A stretch of 64,000 bases of DNA from Dyadobacter endophyticus (GCF_014641595.1 NZ_BMIA01000002.1:744001-808000), one strand, 5' to 3'. Shown: positions 8,940 to 18,477, counted from the first letter of the stretch. Numbers and translations are program-made. The notes: a model not told the origin generated them from the sequence alone.

Positions 8940-8967
8940 TGGAGAGGCTGTATGCGGAACGCAATCT

Positions 8968-9195
8968 TTACTCTAATTCAATCACTGCGGCTTCGTTCAA
9001 ACGCAACGACAGGCTGTAATGGCCGCCAACGTTGATGCAGATCGGGTCACCGAAGGGCGCGATCGCATCCAGCCGTACTTCGCATCCTGGCAAACAACCC
9101 ATTTCGAGCAGTTTCAGCGACATTGTGCGGTCCGTAAATGATTTGATTATGCCCTTTTCACCCTTTTTGAGGTGGGAAACGGTACGAGCCGACAT
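8968..9195 (-). CDS. feoA: Ferrous iron transport protein A
   Basis: Small cytosolic SH3-like protein that supports FeoB. I favour the ATG at 9195 (75 residues, MSARTVSHLKKGEKG) over the in-frame ATG at 9216, because AAGGAA stands just before 9195 and the promoter at 9230 would leave a leader of only about 7 bases for the upstream start. Conserved features include SLKLLEMGCLPGCEV and the final SLRLNEAAVIELE strand. It is first in the feoAB operon. No Fur site was recognised with confidence. Confidence 0.88.
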   Translation of the reverse strand: MSARTVSHLKKGEKGIIKSFTDRTMSLKLLEMGCLPGCEVRLDAIAPFGDPICINVGGHYSLSLRLNEAAVIELE

Positions 9196-9229
9196 ACGTT
9201 CCTTATTTAGATTCATTTTATTTAAAGTA

Positions 9230-9260
9230 CAAATAAAGCACTCTCAGACGGTAAATCAAA
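9230..9260 (-). promoter_or_regulatory. Putative feoAB promoter (TTTG-N19-TTTATTTG)
   Basis: Minus-strand TTTG (9257-9260), 19 bases, then TTTATTTG (9230-9237), one mismatch from the TAnnTTTG consensus. Expected transcription start is near 9223, 28 bases before the preferred feoA ATG. Confidence 0.55.
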
Positions 9261-9455
9261 CTTTACTTTGCCTAATGTGCCTACCGGTCGTCAAATCGTT
9301 CAAAATCCTGACCGTTTTATTATTTCCCTCCGGCTTTGTGTCGTACTTTTGCAGCGCGAAACGAAGTACCAAAAGCCGGGAAAAGTGTCGCTGGTTACAT
9401 TACAACAGCAAACCGGAAGCCAAAGGCCAAAAGCCGATGGCCCACACCAATCACC

Positions 9456-10118
9456 TTGAACGAAATTAAGACCCTGATCTGGAAAGAAGTAACGCTCGAA
9501 TGGCGCCAGAAATACGCCCTCAGCGGAATGCTGCTTTACGTGGTCAGTACGGTATTTGTTTGTTACCTAAGTTTTAATCTTCGTCGCAACCAGCTGACAC
9601 CCATTGTCTGGAACACGTTGTTCTGGATTATTTTGCTCTTTACGGCGGTGAATGCCATTGCAAAAAGCTTTTCACAGGAACGCCACGGTCGGCTGCTCTA
9701 CTACTACAACCTGTGCAGCCCTCAGGCTATTATCATTTCCAAAATCATCTATAATTCGCTGGTAATGGCGGTATTATCGGGACTTGGATTTATATTCTAC
9801 GCATTTGTAATGGGTAACCCGATTCAGGACAATGGCCTGTTCTCGATCTGCATCCTGCTGGCTTCCATTGGTTTTGCCTCCGTTCTCACACTCATTGCGG
9901 GGATTGCGTCCAAGGCCGATAACAGTGCTACGCTGATGGCCGTGCTCAGTTTCCCGATCATCCTGCCCATGCTGCTCATGACGATCCGTCTCGCGAAGAA
10001 CGCGCTCGACGGGCTCGACTGGTCGGTCAGCACGGATGAAATCACCACACTATTATCGATCGATCTGATAGTAATTACGCTCAGCTACCTGCTTTTCCCC
10101 TATTTATGGAGAAGCTGA
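9456..10118 (+). CDS. ccmB: Heme exporter protein CcmB
   Basis: Membrane subunit of the CcmAB transporter that drives release of heme-loaded CcmE in system I cytochrome c maturation. I start at the TTG at 9456 (220 residues, LNEIKTLIWKEVTLEWRQ), since CcmB proteins begin with a short ...L..KD...E.R segment. About 40 further in-frame residues upstream are hydrophilic and include low-complexity GCCAAA-type repeats. Six hydrophobic segments are visible, with SFSQERHGRLLYYYNLCSP after the second, as in CcmB. The ATPase CcmA is not encoded nearby, so it must come from elsewhere in the genome. First gene of the ccm operon. Confidence 0.88.
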   Translation: MNEIKTLIWKEVTLEWRQKYALSGMLLYVVSTVFVCYLSFNLRRNQLTPIVWNTLFWIILLFTAVNAIAKSFSQERHGRLLYYYNLCSPQAIIISKIIYNSLVMAVLSGLGFIFYAFVMGNPIQDNGLFSICILLASIGFASVLTLIAGIASKADNSATLMAVLSFPIILPMLLMTIRLAKNALDGLDWSVSTDEITTLLSIDLIVITLSYLLFPYLWRS

Positions 10119-10163
10119 AAAACAGCAGGTTACAGGGCACAACTTTTAAAGCATAAGTTCAAA

Positions 10164-10847
10164 ATGAGAAAGATCTGGTGGAAAATCCTCTGCATCGTGA
10201 TCATCTTCTACGTGATCATCATGGGATTTATCGGTCCCGTTCCACGCCTTCCAATTATTAACGAAAGTATCAGAAACACCTACTTTCACGTGGCGCTGTG
10301 GTTTGCAATGACCATCCTGCTTTTTACATCTATGATATACTCGATCCGCTATCTCAGCAAGGGAAGGATCGGAGATGATGATATTGCCAGCGAAATTGCC
10401 AAATCGGGCATCTTTTTCGGGGTATTGGGCTGTCTGACAGGCTCTGTTTGGGCTAATTTTACCTGGGGAGATCCCTGGCCGAACGATCCCAAGCTCAATG
10501 GCGCTGCTGTGGGTATCCTCATTTACATGGCCTATTTGCTGCTCAGAAGCTCTTTTGAAGATGAGCAACGCCGGGCACGGATATCTTCGGTTTACAACAT
10601 TTTCGCTTTCGCGGTCTTTATTCCGATCATTTATATCCTGCCGCGCCTGACGGATTCACTGCACCCCGGTAGCGGTGGGAACAGTACATTTGGTTCTTAC
10701 GACATCGACAACGACATCCGTAAGGTATTGTACCCAGCAGTAATTGGCTATATCCTTCTTGGCCTGTGGGTTGCAGAGCTGAGAATACGCATTAAACGGA
10801 TCAGACGATTCCATGAGGAAGAGTTGATCAAAACAGGCAGATTGTGA
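10164..10847 (+). CDS. ccmC: Cytochrome c biogenesis protein CcmC-like
   Basis: Integral membrane protein of the heme-handling family that presents heme to CcmE. 227 residues and about six transmembrane segments. The periplasmic tryptophan-rich loop is WANFTWGDPWPNDPK (96-110), a shortened and altered form of the usual WGxxWxWD motif. His42 in YFHVALWF and the His in SLHPGSGG are candidate axial heme ligands. The gene lies between ccmB and the ccmD-like gene, all in one direction, and intergenic gaps of 45 and 78 bases still fit a single operon. Confidence 0.9.
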   Translation: MRKIWWKILCIVIIFYVIIMGFIGPVPRLPIINESIRNTYFHVALWFAMTILLFTSMIYSIRYLSKGRIGDDDIASEIAKSGIFFGVLGCLTGSVWANFTWGDPWPNDPKLNGAAVGILIYMAYLLLRSSFEDEQRRARISSVYNIFAFAVFIPIIYILPRLTDSLHPGSGGNSTFGSYDIDNDIRKVLYPAVIGYILLGLWVAELRIRIKRIRRFHEEELIKTGRL

Positions 10848-10925
10848 CATTCCGGCCTGATTTGGGCCGTTTACAAACGTTTCAAAGTAAAATTTCGTTA
10901 AGGTTTTAGTCCATTCATATATACA

Positions 10926-11150
10926 ATGAAAAGAATTTCCCTCATCCTCCTGACATTGCTGGCCATTTCCGGCAACCTGTTCGCGCAGGCGGGCGACACA
11001 TCCGTTGCAATGGCCGACAAGCTTCGTGAAGACGGTAAAATATGGGTCGTAGTGGCCGTCGTGGCCGTTATTTTCGCAGGCATTGCGATTAATATGCTCC
11101 GTATCGATTCCAAGTTGAAAAAGATTGAAAAAGAACTCAATATCAAGTAA
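10926..11150 (+). CDS. ccmD: CcmD-like small membrane protein
   Basis: 74 residues: a signal-like hydrophobic N-terminus with a possible cleavage after NLFAQ, then one strong transmembrane helix (about 38-58, IWVVVAVVAVIFAGIAINML) and a basic tail KLKKIEKELNIK. Position between ccmC and ccmE and the single helix with a charged cytosolic tail fit CcmD, which holds CcmC and CcmE together. CcmD proteins are poorly conserved, so the call rests mostly on context. It is longer than E. coli CcmD because of the extra N-terminal signal. Confidence 0.7.
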   Translation: MKRISLILLTLLAISGNLFAQAGDTSVAMADKLREDGKIWVVVAVVAVIFAGIAINMLRIDSKLKKIEKELNIK

Positions 11151-11155
11151 GCCCT

Positions 11156-11590
11156 ATGAAAAAGATACAGATATTCGGATTGGTCATCATCGCGGTTGCA
11201 ATTGGTATTATCGTTTCAACTGCCGGTGATGCAAGTACTTACGTCGATTTCACCAAAGCCAAAGAAATGGCGCAGGATGGCGACAATGAGAGCATTCACG
11301 TGGTAGGCAAGCTTAAAAAAGACGCTGCCGGCCAGATCCTGGAAATGGAATACCGACCTGAAATCGACCCTAACCTGTTTGTTTTCACATTGGTAGACAA
11401 TAATAACGTGGAGCAAAAGGTGGTCTATAAAAACACCAAACCGCAGGATTTCGACAAATCCGAGCAGGTCGTAGTGGTGGGCAAAATGCGTGACGGCTCA
11501 TTCTCTGCCGAAAAGATCCTCATGAAATGCCCGTCGAAATACGAGAACGGTAAAATGGAAACCACGGAACATACCGCGAAAGAATCATGA
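11156..11590 (+). CDS. ccmE: Cytochrome c maturation heme chaperone CcmE, CxxxY type
   Basis: Periplasmic heme chaperone of 144 residues, anchored by an N-terminal helix (6-22), with the OB-fold expected of CcmE (VVGKLKKD at 49-56, FTLVDNNN, VVVVGKMRDGSF at 105-116). The heme-binding motif aligns as ILMKCPSKY, with Cys125 and Tyr129, where E. coli CcmE has K-H-DEN-Y. Thus His is replaced by Cys while Tyr is kept, giving the CxxxY variant described in some archaea and sulfate reducers. The last four bases overlap the ccmF start (ATGA), so the two are translationally coupled. Confidence 0.9.
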   Translation: MKKIQIFGLVIIAVAIGIIVSTAGDASTYVDFTKAKEMAQDGDNESIHVVGKLKKDAAGQILEMEYRPEIDPNLFVFTLVDNNNVEQKVVYKNTKPQDFDKSEQVVVVGKMRDGSFSAEKILMKCPSKYENGKMETTEHTAKES

Positions 11591-14187
11591 TTCACAGTAC
11601 GATCGGAAGTGCAGGGCACCTGCTGGTTATAGTCGCATTTGTAACGGCCATCCTGGCTACATTCGCTTATTTCAAAGCGGGTATCGCAGGAGGGACCGTC
11701 GAAGAGACGCAGAGTTGGAAAAAGTTCGCGCGCGGCGTTTTCTGGGTACATTTGGCGGCAGTGTTGGGTGTGGTGTTCTCGCTCTACTGGATCATCGGTA
11801 ACCATTATTTCGAATACCATTACGCCTGGAAAAACTCGTCGCTTTCCCTGCCCACAGGCTACACCATTTCCAGCTTCTGGCAGGACCAGGAAGGCAGCTT
11901 CCTGCTCTGGATCTTCTGGAACGTGGTGCTTGGCGCGACGCTGATCTTCACTAACCGTTCGTGGGAAGCCCCGGTAATGACCGTTTTCGCATTGGTACAG
12001 GCGTTCCTTACCTCCATGATCCTCGGCGTGGTAATCCCCGGCCTCGATCTGAAAATCGGCTCTACGCCATTCCTTTTGCTAAAAGAGGTAATGCCCGATC
12101 TACCGGTCTACAAAATGGACCCGAATTTCATCCCGAAAGACGGTAACGGCCTCAACCCGCTATTGCAGAACTACTGGATGGTGATTCACCCTCCTACCCT
12201 CTTCCTCGGCTTCGCGAGCACGCTTATTCCGTTCTCATTCGCGATTGCTGGCCTTTGGACCAAGCGCATTCACGAATGGATCCGTCCTGCCTTACCGTGG
12301 TCGCTGTTCTCAGCATTGGTTTTGGGTGTAGGTATTTTAATGGGTGCTTACTGGGCTTATGAAACGCTCAACTTCGGTAGCTACTGGAACTGGGATCCCG
12401 TGGAAAACTCGTCTATCGTGCCCTGGATCGTCCTGGTGGCGGCGGTACACGTGATGATCATCGCGAGAAGGAATGCGACGGCATTGAAAACATCGTTCAT
12501 CCTTACGATTGCGACGTTCATTCTGGTCCTTTACTCGACCTTTATGACCCGCAGCGGTGTGCTAGGCAATGCTTCGGTCCACTCCTTTACCGACCTTGGA
12601 CTGTCGGGTCAGTTGCTGATCTACCTTTTTACATTTATTATCGTGGCGGTCGGTTTGTTGGTTTACCGCTGGAAATCGCTGCCAAGCGATGAGGAGGAAG
12701 TATCGACTTACTCGCAAGAATTCTGGCTCTTCATCGGTGCCACATTGCTTTGCCTTTCCGGCTTCCAGATCATCGCTACCACTTCCATTCCGGTTTATAA
12801 CAAAATCGCCGAGGCATTCGGTACCGTGCTGAATATGGCGCTTCCGGCCGACCAGGTAGCGCATTACAACAAGTTCCAGCTTTGGTTCTTTGCATTGATT
12901 ATCGTTCTCACCGGTGTAGGCCAGTATTTCTGGTGGAAAAAAACCGGCAAAGGCAAATTGCAGGCATTGTACAACCCACTATTGGTTGCATTGCTGATCA
13001 GCGCTGCCGTGATCACATTCAAGCAGGTCCGCGACATCCAGTACATTGCGCTGCTCACGACTTCGATTTTTGCGGTGGTGGCCAACGGCAATATCCTGCT
13101 GAACATTATCCGGGGTAACTATAACCTGTCGGGCGGCGCGATCACGCATATTGGTGTAGCGCTGATGCTGATCGGTATTCTGTTCTCGTCGGCCTATACC
13201 AAGGTTGTTTCGATCAATAACTCCGGTTTGATGATCTCCCGCAGCGAGGAGTTTACGGCTAACGACAATAAGGAGAACAAAGAAAACATTACCCTTTGGC
13301 TCAACAAGCCTGAGAAAATGGGCGATTACATGCTCACCTGGCGCGACGTGCGCGTAGAGCCGCGTCACATTCCGGGTTACATTCCTAAGAGCTGGGTCGA
13401 TATCGTAGAAGGCGATTTCCACGCCGTTGCATTGCGTGACATCGAGTTGAATGGCCAGAAATACAACAAAAAGGGCGATACCCTGGAAATTTTCCCGGAA
13501 AACTTCTATTACGAAATCGAGTACCGCGAACCGTCGGGCAAGATATTCACGCTTTTCCCTCGCGTGCAGATCAACCCGCGCATGGGTGGCATCGTTTCCT
13601 CACCGGACATTCAGCGCAAGGTCGATAAGGATTTGTACACCTACGTTTCGATGGTGACCAACCCTACCGCCGAGCCCGTATGGAGCCAGACGGAAAGCTT
13701 TACCGTTAACCTGCGCGATACTTTCTTTGTAAACGACTACGTGGCTATTCTCGACAACGTGGTACGTACCGAAGACGTGGAAGGCATTAAACTCAACGAA
13801 GGAGATGCGGCGGTGAAAGCGATCATCCGCGTGCTCGACAAAGACAAGGAATTTGTAGTAACCCCGTCTTTTGTGATTCGCGACCGTATGGTAGCGCGCA
13901 AGCCGGAAACGAGCAATGAGCTTGGTATGCGCATTCAATTCAACGAAATCAACCCGCAAACAGGGCAGTTTACATTTGGTGTGAACACGACGCAGCGCGA
14001 CTTCATCGTCATGAAAGCGACCGAAAAACCATTGATCAATATCCTCTGGCTCGGAACTTTCGTGCTCGTGATCGGTTTTGTGATGGCTACCATCCGCCGT
14101 TTCAGGGATTTTGTCAAAATGCGCAACAAAGAAAGCGCCGCGACGGAGCCTAAGGCCAAAGTGACACCGAAAGTCCAAACTGCGTAA
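11587..14187 (+). CDS. ccmF: Cytochrome c heme lyase CcmF/CcsA family
   Basis: Large integral membrane heme lyase of 866 residues that attaches heme to apocytochrome c. The family tryptophan motif FGSYWNWDPVENSSIVPW is near residues 263-280. IHPPTLFLGF (about 198-207) and LYSTFMTRSGVLG are further CcmF signatures. Many transmembrane helices fill residues 5-540, then a long periplasmic region (about 560-815) and a last helix precede a short cytosolic tail. It shares four bases with ccmE and ends the operon, followed 23 bases later by a strong terminator. No ccmG or ccmH gene follows, so thiol-redox partners must be encoded elsewhere or be absent. Confidence 0.93.
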   Translation: MIHSTIGSAGHLLVIVAFVTAILATFAYFKAGIAGGTVEETQSWKKFARGVFWVHLAAVLGVVFSLYWIIGNHYFEYHYAWKNSSLSLPTGYTISSFWQDQEGSFLLWIFWNVVLGATLIFTNRSWEAPVMTVFALVQAFLTSMILGVVIPGLDLKIGSTPFLLLKEVMPDLPVYKMDPNFIPKDGNGLNPLLQNYWMVIHPPTLFLGFASTLIPFSFAIAGLWTKRIHEWIRPALPWSLFSALVLGVGILMGAYWAYETLNFGSYWNWDPVENSSIVPWIVLVAAVHVMIIARRNATALKTSFILTIATFILVLYSTFMTRSGVLGNASVHSFTDLGLSGQLLIYLFTFIIVAVGLLVYRWKSLPSDEEEVSTYSQEFWLFIGATLLCLSGFQIIATTSIPVYNKIAEAFGTVLNMALPADQVAHYNKFQLWFFALIIVLTGVGQYFWWKKTGKGKLQALYNPLLVALLISAAVITFKQVRDIQYIALLTTSIFAVVANGNILLNIIRGNYNLSGGAITHIGVALMLIGILFSSAYTKVVSINNSGLMISRSEEFTANDNKENKENITLWLNKPEKMGDYMLTWRDVRVEPRHIPGYIPKSWVDIVEGDFHAVALRDIELNGQKYNKKGDTLEIFPENFYYEIEYREPSGKIFTLFPRVQINPRMGGIVSSPDIQRKVDKDLYTYVSMVTNPTAEPVWSQTESFTVNLRDTFFVNDYVAILDNVVRTEDVEGIKLNEGDAAVKAIIRVLDKDKEFVVTPSFVIRDRMVARKPETSNELGMRIQFNEINPQTGQFTFGVNTTQRDFIVMKATEKPLINILWLGTFVLVIGFVMATIRRFRDFVKMRNKESAATEPKAKVTPKVQTA

Positions 14188-14210
14188 GCGATTCATTTGA
14201 AATACATTAT

Positions 14211-14244
14211 AAAGCGTTCCGGCATTAAAATGCCGGAACGCTTT
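14211..14244 (+). terminator. Terminator of the ccm operon
   Basis: A perfect 16-base stem (14211-14226 with 14229-14244, core GCGTTCCGGCAT) with a minimal AA between the arms, followed by a TCTTTT tract. In practice the loop would be TTAAAA. Located 23 bases after the ccmF stop. Confidence 0.85.
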
Positions 14245-14294
14245 TCTTTTAAATACCAGAAACTAAGTTAACCGGCCTCTCCCGAAAGGTTTTG

Positions 14295-14324
14295 TTTGAG
14301 TTGCGTATAGAGGTGAGTATTTTG
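14295..14324 (+). promoter_or_regulatory. Putative promoter of the amine oxidase gene
   Basis: TTTG (14295-14298), 19 bases, then TATTTTG (14318-14324), one base shorter than the TAnnTTTG consensus. Lies 25 bases before the ATG. Confidence 0.45.
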
Positions 14325-14349
14325 CGGAACTCAATCGACCTCATTACAC

Positions 14350-15729
14350 ATGGACAAGCCGCAACAAACCTCCCGGCGCGAATTTCTGCGCCAATCAGCC
14401 CTGTTCGCAGGCGCTTCACTTATTTCAACCCACGCATTCGGAAGCATTCATATTGGCAAACAAACCCGCGTGATCGTGATCGGTGGCGGGTTTGCCGGGC
14501 TGGCCGCTGCCTATGCCCTCAAGCAAAAGAATGTGGACGTAACGGTGCTCGAATCCCGCAACCGCATTGGCGGAAGAGTGTTTTCCCATACTATTGATCC
14601 AAAAGAAAACCTGGTCGTGGAACTAGGCGCCGAGTGGGTAGGCAACTCTCATGAGCGCGTACGTGCGCTATGCGGCGAATTTGGTATCCCTTTGCTCAAT
14701 AACCAGTTCGACACCCATTTGATTTATCAGAACCAGTACACCAAAGCCAACGCCTGGGACTACTCCGAAAACTGGAAACCTAAATTTCAGGCATTGCTCG
14801 ACGGTTATAAGCAGCTCAATGAAACCCAGAAAGAGCAGCTCGACGGCATCAGCTGGTGGCGCTACTTAGTCAACAACGGCTGCGAGGGCAAGGACCTGAT
14901 CATCCGCGAACTCCTCGACAGCACGGATTTCGGAGAGAGTATCCGGCATGTGTCCGCGATGGTGGCCTTGTCGGAATATGCGGAGAGCAGTGAAAAGAAT
15001 GAAATGGACCTTAAAATGCAGGGCGGCAATACGCAGCTCGCCAGGAAGTTCGCCGAAAAGATCGGGATCGAGCATATCCTCACCGGCCACACCGTCCGGC
15101 GCATTGAGCAGAAGGACAACGTGACTGTCACCTGCGATAACGGCAAAACTTTCGAAGCCGACCGGCTCATTTGCGCCATCCCGACATTCGCTATCCAGAA
15201 AATACAATGGGAGCCGGGGTTGCCCGACGTGCAGGCACAGGCCATTAACCAACTTCTGTACGCCCGGATCAACAAGAACGCGATTTTGTTTAAAGACAGG
15301 TTCTGGAAAGACGAGAGCTTCGACCTCATTACCGACCAGACGCCACAGTATTTCTACCACGCCACCAAAAACCAGAAATCGAAAAAAGGCGCGCTTATTT
15401 CCTACACAATCGGCGACAAAGCGGAACTGATCGCAAACCAGGACGATGCCTGGCGAAAAGATATGCTCCACCAGACGCTCAACCCGCATTTCAAAGGCGT
15501 CAGGAAGCGGATCGACTCGCAGGCCAACTACTATTGGGGAACCGATAAGTTGTCGCAGGGGGCCTACGCGATTTACGGTCTCAACCAATGGCACACGTTA
15601 CGGCCTATTCTGCAAAAACCATTTCTGAAAACATCTTTCGCCGGTGAGCACCTTGCCGACTGGCAGGGTTTCATGGAAGGCGCGGTGGCCACCGGCGAAG
15701 CTGCTGCTGTGGAAGCACTGGCGATTTAA
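14350..15729 (+). CDS. Flavin-containing amine oxidase family protein, Tat-exported
   Basis: FAD-dependent oxidoreductase of 459 residues in the monoamine oxidase family. A twin-arginine signal is visible (SRREFLRQ at 8-15, then a hydrophobic stretch), so the protein is probably folded with FAD and exported to the periplasm. The dinucleotide-binding motif is VIVIGGGFAG (41-50) with ESRNRIGGR (68-76). The C-terminal FAD motif is FAGEHLADWQGFMEGAVATG. The substrate is unknown; family members oxidise amines, amino acids or polyamines. It converges with the TonB receptor gene, overlapping it by four bases. Confidence 0.85.
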   Translation: MDKPQQTSRREFLRQSALFAGASLISTHAFGSIHIGKQTRVIVIGGGFAGLAAAYALKQKNVDVTVLESRNRIGGRVFSHTIDPKENLVVELGAEWVGNSHERVRALCGEFGIPLLNNQFDTHLIYQNQYTKANAWDYSENWKPKFQALLDGYKQLNETQKEQLDGISWWRYLVNNGCEGKDLIIRELLDSTDFGESIRHVSAMVALSEYAESSEKNEMDLKMQGGNTQLARKFAEKIGIEHILTGHTVRRIEQKDNVTVTCDNGKTFEADRLICAIPTFAIQKIQWEPGLPDVQAQAINQLLYARINKNAILFKDRFWKDESFDLITDQTPQYFYHATKNQKSKKGALISYTIGDKAELIANQDDAWRKDMLHQTLNPHFKGVRKRIDSQANYYWGTDKLSQGAYAIYGLNQWHTLRPILQKPFLKTSFAGEHLADWQGFMEGAVATGEAAAVEALAI

Positions 15730-18278
15730 AACCGTAATCCAAGCCGCGTAAAGAAGAACGCTCCGTTGCTACCCATTTGTACCGGGTCCCAGGCACCACC
15801 CGATTCAGTCAATGCGGGCTGGAACTTGTCGGGATACACATTCAGAATGTTGCTGCCCCCGATGGATAGCGATACGTTTTTGGTGAATTTGTAATTCAAT
15901 GTAAGGTCTGTCTGGACTTTGGGACTGTATGTATCGATCATATAGTCCCAATTGGCCAGCTTGATTTCGCCGAAACGGATAAACCGCAGCATCGCGCTGA
16001 ACTTGCTGACCGAGTAGTCAAAAGTAAGGTTGATCTTCGACGGTGGTGCCGATGCGAGTACGAACCGCCGCTCGCGCTCATCAAAGTAAATATCCTCCTT
16101 CCCGGCCAGCTTCGGCACCGTATTCACCGGGCCGAGTTCCATCCAGTTGAAATTCGCAGCCACTGTGGTACTCAATCTGCCCACACCCAGCCGCATTGAA
16201 TGCGCTACGATCACATCGAGCCCTTTGGTAGTAGTGTATTCCAATGCGTTGGTAAAGAATTGCGCCTTGCCTACCCGCAAATCTTTCAGCAATGCGCCGA
16301 TATCTTCATCGTCGTCGCTGAACTGCCCGGTAAGCACCACGCGGTCTTTCACTTTTACATAATAACCATCCACCGTAACCGACAACCCCGAAGCCGGCGT
16401 GAATGTAATACCCAGGCTCGCATTCTGCGAAGTTTCCTGTTTCAGCTCCGGAATCCCCAGTGCTTTCGTAACCGCGCTATTGTTGTTGGCAAGCAGCACT
16501 TCCACGGGCTGTCCGTTCACGAAGTTGGTGAATGTCGAATTGAAATATTTCTGAGCCAGCGAAGGGGCGCGGAAACCGGTGCTTACCGAGCCGCGCAATG
16601 CCAACGCATCCGTGACTTTATAGCGCAGTCCAAGCTTGCCATTCAAAGTACTTCCAAAATCGCTGTATCGCTCAAAACGACCCGCCACATCAATCAGGAA
16701 TTGTTTGGTAACATCCGCTTCGAGGTCGACATACACACCCACATTCGAGCGGGTATGGTTGGTCACGTCGGCTGGGCTGTAACCGGGAAAACCTTGCGAG
16801 CCTCCGGCGAATTGGGGATCGTAGTTACGGTAGGAAGCCTCTTCACCCGCGAAAATCTTGTAGCGCTCCGTACGGAACTCACCTCCGAATGCGACGTTAA
16901 GCCCCTGCATTATATTTTTATAAAAACGGCTGATATTCAAATTCGTAACATTCTGCCCCAGCTGAAAACCACCGGCATCGAACGATGTCTGCGAACGCTC
17001 GCCCAGCGACCTGTTCAGCGAGTTTTTAACACCAAAATGGAATTTGTTAAAACCATAGGTGTTGCTTAAATCAATATCCCATGACTTCCACACCCCACGA
17101 AAACCGGCAGCGACCGAACGGTCTTTGATTTTACTTGTAATGATCGGGTCGAATCCGTTGGGATAAACGGATGGAATATTGCGATCGTCGTCCGCGAAGC
17201 GAGTCCACGCGTAGGCATCGCCGCTGCGCTCGTTGAGGCCTCCGAAGCTGTAAAATTGAAAATTACTGCCGAGCGGTATTTTAGCATTGTAATAAATGGC
17301 CGCATTACGGATTTCCGGGTCGCCGTATTGGCGGCGCGCGAGGTCCGCCTCGCTGGCAACTGTGTTCGCGCGATTGGTATGATCGCGCGAATTGTAATCG
17401 GCTGTCAGGTTAACGAAGCCTTTTTTCGCGATTTTCAAGCCATAATTCGCATTGATATTGTAGTTCAATCCATCAAATTTTTTATCGTCGAAACGATATT
17501 TGGCTTTAAACATCCCCGCATTCGCATTCACAGTCAGTTGGTCTGTACTTTCCTTTAAAACGATATTGATCACGCCTGCGATGGCATCCGAACCATATTG
17601 TGCTGCGGCGCCGTCGCGCAAGATTTCGATGCGCTCGATAGCCGCCGCCGGTATCGCATTCAGGTCGGTACCGGTGTTACCCCGGCCGCGTGATCCGAAA
17701 AGGTTAACCAATGCGGATTGGTGGCGACGTTTCCCATTGATCAGCACGAGCGTCTGATCGGGTCCGAGCCCGCGCAATGAGGCAGGATCCACGTGGTCCG
17801 CACCATCGGAACCGGTCTGCCTGTTTGAATTGAACGATGGTGCGGCGAATTGCAAGAGTTGATTCACATCGAGCTGGCCCTGCTTGGTGGTCACTTCGCG
17901 GATATCGATTACGTCCACCGGCGCGGGCGTGTCCGTCGATGAGCGGTTAAGGTTTCGCGAGCCTACCACGGTCACCTGGTTCAGCACAGTGGCGTCCGAA
18001 AGTGCAAAATCCTGACTGGCAATGCCGTTCAATTCCCTTTCCACCTTATTGTAACCCACATAAGTCACTACCAAAGTCGCATTACTGTATCCGACAGCCA
18101 GACTGTATGTGCCGCTTCCGTCGGTCACCGTGCCATTGCCGGTTCCTTTTTCGACAACGGATGCTCCTATCAGCGGCTCGCCTTTCTCATCCGTCACTTT
18201 CCCGGATATTTGAAGGCCTTGCGCATGACAATAACATGAGAGGAACACGAAGAGCCATGTTTTGTATATCATTTTCAT
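15726..18278 (-). CDS. TonB-dependent outer-membrane receptor
   Basis: TonB-dependent receptor of 850 residues. I start at the ATG at 18278, where MKMIYKTWLFVFLSCYCHAQ is a signal peptide. A carboxypeptidase-like regulatory domain follows (about 20-95, ISGKVTDEKGEPLIGASVV). The plug comes next (about 115-230) with VDVIDIREV, LRGLGPDQTLVLINGKRRH and IERIEILRDGAAAQYGSDAI. The rest is a 22-strand-type barrel ending in FFTRLGLRF. No SusD partner follows, so it is not a polysaccharide-utilisation SusCD pair; siderophore or small-molecule uptake is more likely. The substrate cannot be told. There are over 200 bases of AT-rich leader before the divergent DUF3817 gene. Confidence 0.9.
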   Translation of the reverse strand: MKMIYKTWLFVFLSCYCHAQGLQISGKVTDEKGEPLIGASVVEKGTGNGTVTDGSGTYSLAVGYSNATLVVTYVGYNKVERELNGIASQDFALSDATVLNQVTVVGSRNLNRSSTDTPAPVDVIDIREVTTKQGQLDVNQLLQFAAPSFNSNRQTGSDGADHVDPASLRGLGPDQTLVLINGKRRHQSALVNLFGSRGRGNTGTDLNAIPAAAIERIEILRDGAAAQYGSDAIAGVINIVLKESTDQLTVNANAGMFKAKYRFDDKKFDGLNYNINANYGLKIAKKGFVNLTADYNSRDHTNRANTVASEADLARRQYGDPEIRNAAIYYNAKIPLGSNFQFYSFGGLNERSGDAYAWTRFADDDRNIPSVYPNGFDPIITSKIKDRSVAAGFRGVWKSWDIDLSNTYGFNKFHFGVKNSLNRSLGERSQTSFDAGGFQLGQNVTNLNISRFYKNIMQGLNVAFGGEFRTERYKIFAGEEASYRNYDPQFAGGSQGFPGYSPADVTNHTRSNVGVYVDLEADVTKQFLIDVAGRFERYSDFGSTLNGKLGLRYKVTDALALRGSVSTGFRAPSLAQKYFNSTFTNFVNGQPVEVLLANNNSAVTKALGIPELKQETSQNASLGITFTPASGLSVTVDGYYVKVKDRVVLTGQFSDDDEDIGALLKDLRVGKAQFFTNALEYTTTKGLDVIVAHSMRLGVGRLSTTVAANFNWMELGPVNTVPKLAGKEDIYFDERERRFVLASAPPSKINLTFDYSVSKFSAMLRFIRFGEIKLANWDYMIDTYSPKVQTDLTLNYKFTKNVSLSIGGSNILNVYPDKFQPALTESGGAWDPVQMGSNGAFFFTRLGLRF

Positions 18279-18469
18279 AAGACAAATATTAGGTGCTACT
18301 CGAACCAAATATGCAATATTCGTCTTTAAAATAAATAATAACCAAATAAAATTTCTTAAATGTTAATTTTTACAGAATTTATTTAAACCATCGGTTACAT
18401 GAGGATAAAATGTAACATTTCCGTGTAAAAGCTTTTTCCAACTTCCTGCATTTCAAGCCGGTTGATATG

Positions 18470-18477
18470 TATCTTTG
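18470..18477 (+). promoter_or_regulatory. Putative -7 box of the DUF3817 gene
   Basis: TATCTTTG exactly fits TAnnTTTG and ends 33 bases before the ATG at 18511. No good TTTG lies at the expected upstream spacing, so only the -7 element is supported. Confidence 0.4.

Noticed and set aside
14866..15594. Open frame of 242 codons antisense to the amine oxidase
   Set aside because: Antisense shadow; the plus-strand protein has clear FAD motifs and a Tat signal.
16200..17069. Open frame of 289 codons antisense to the TonB receptor
   Set aside because: No recognisable domain; the receptor on the other strand is complete.
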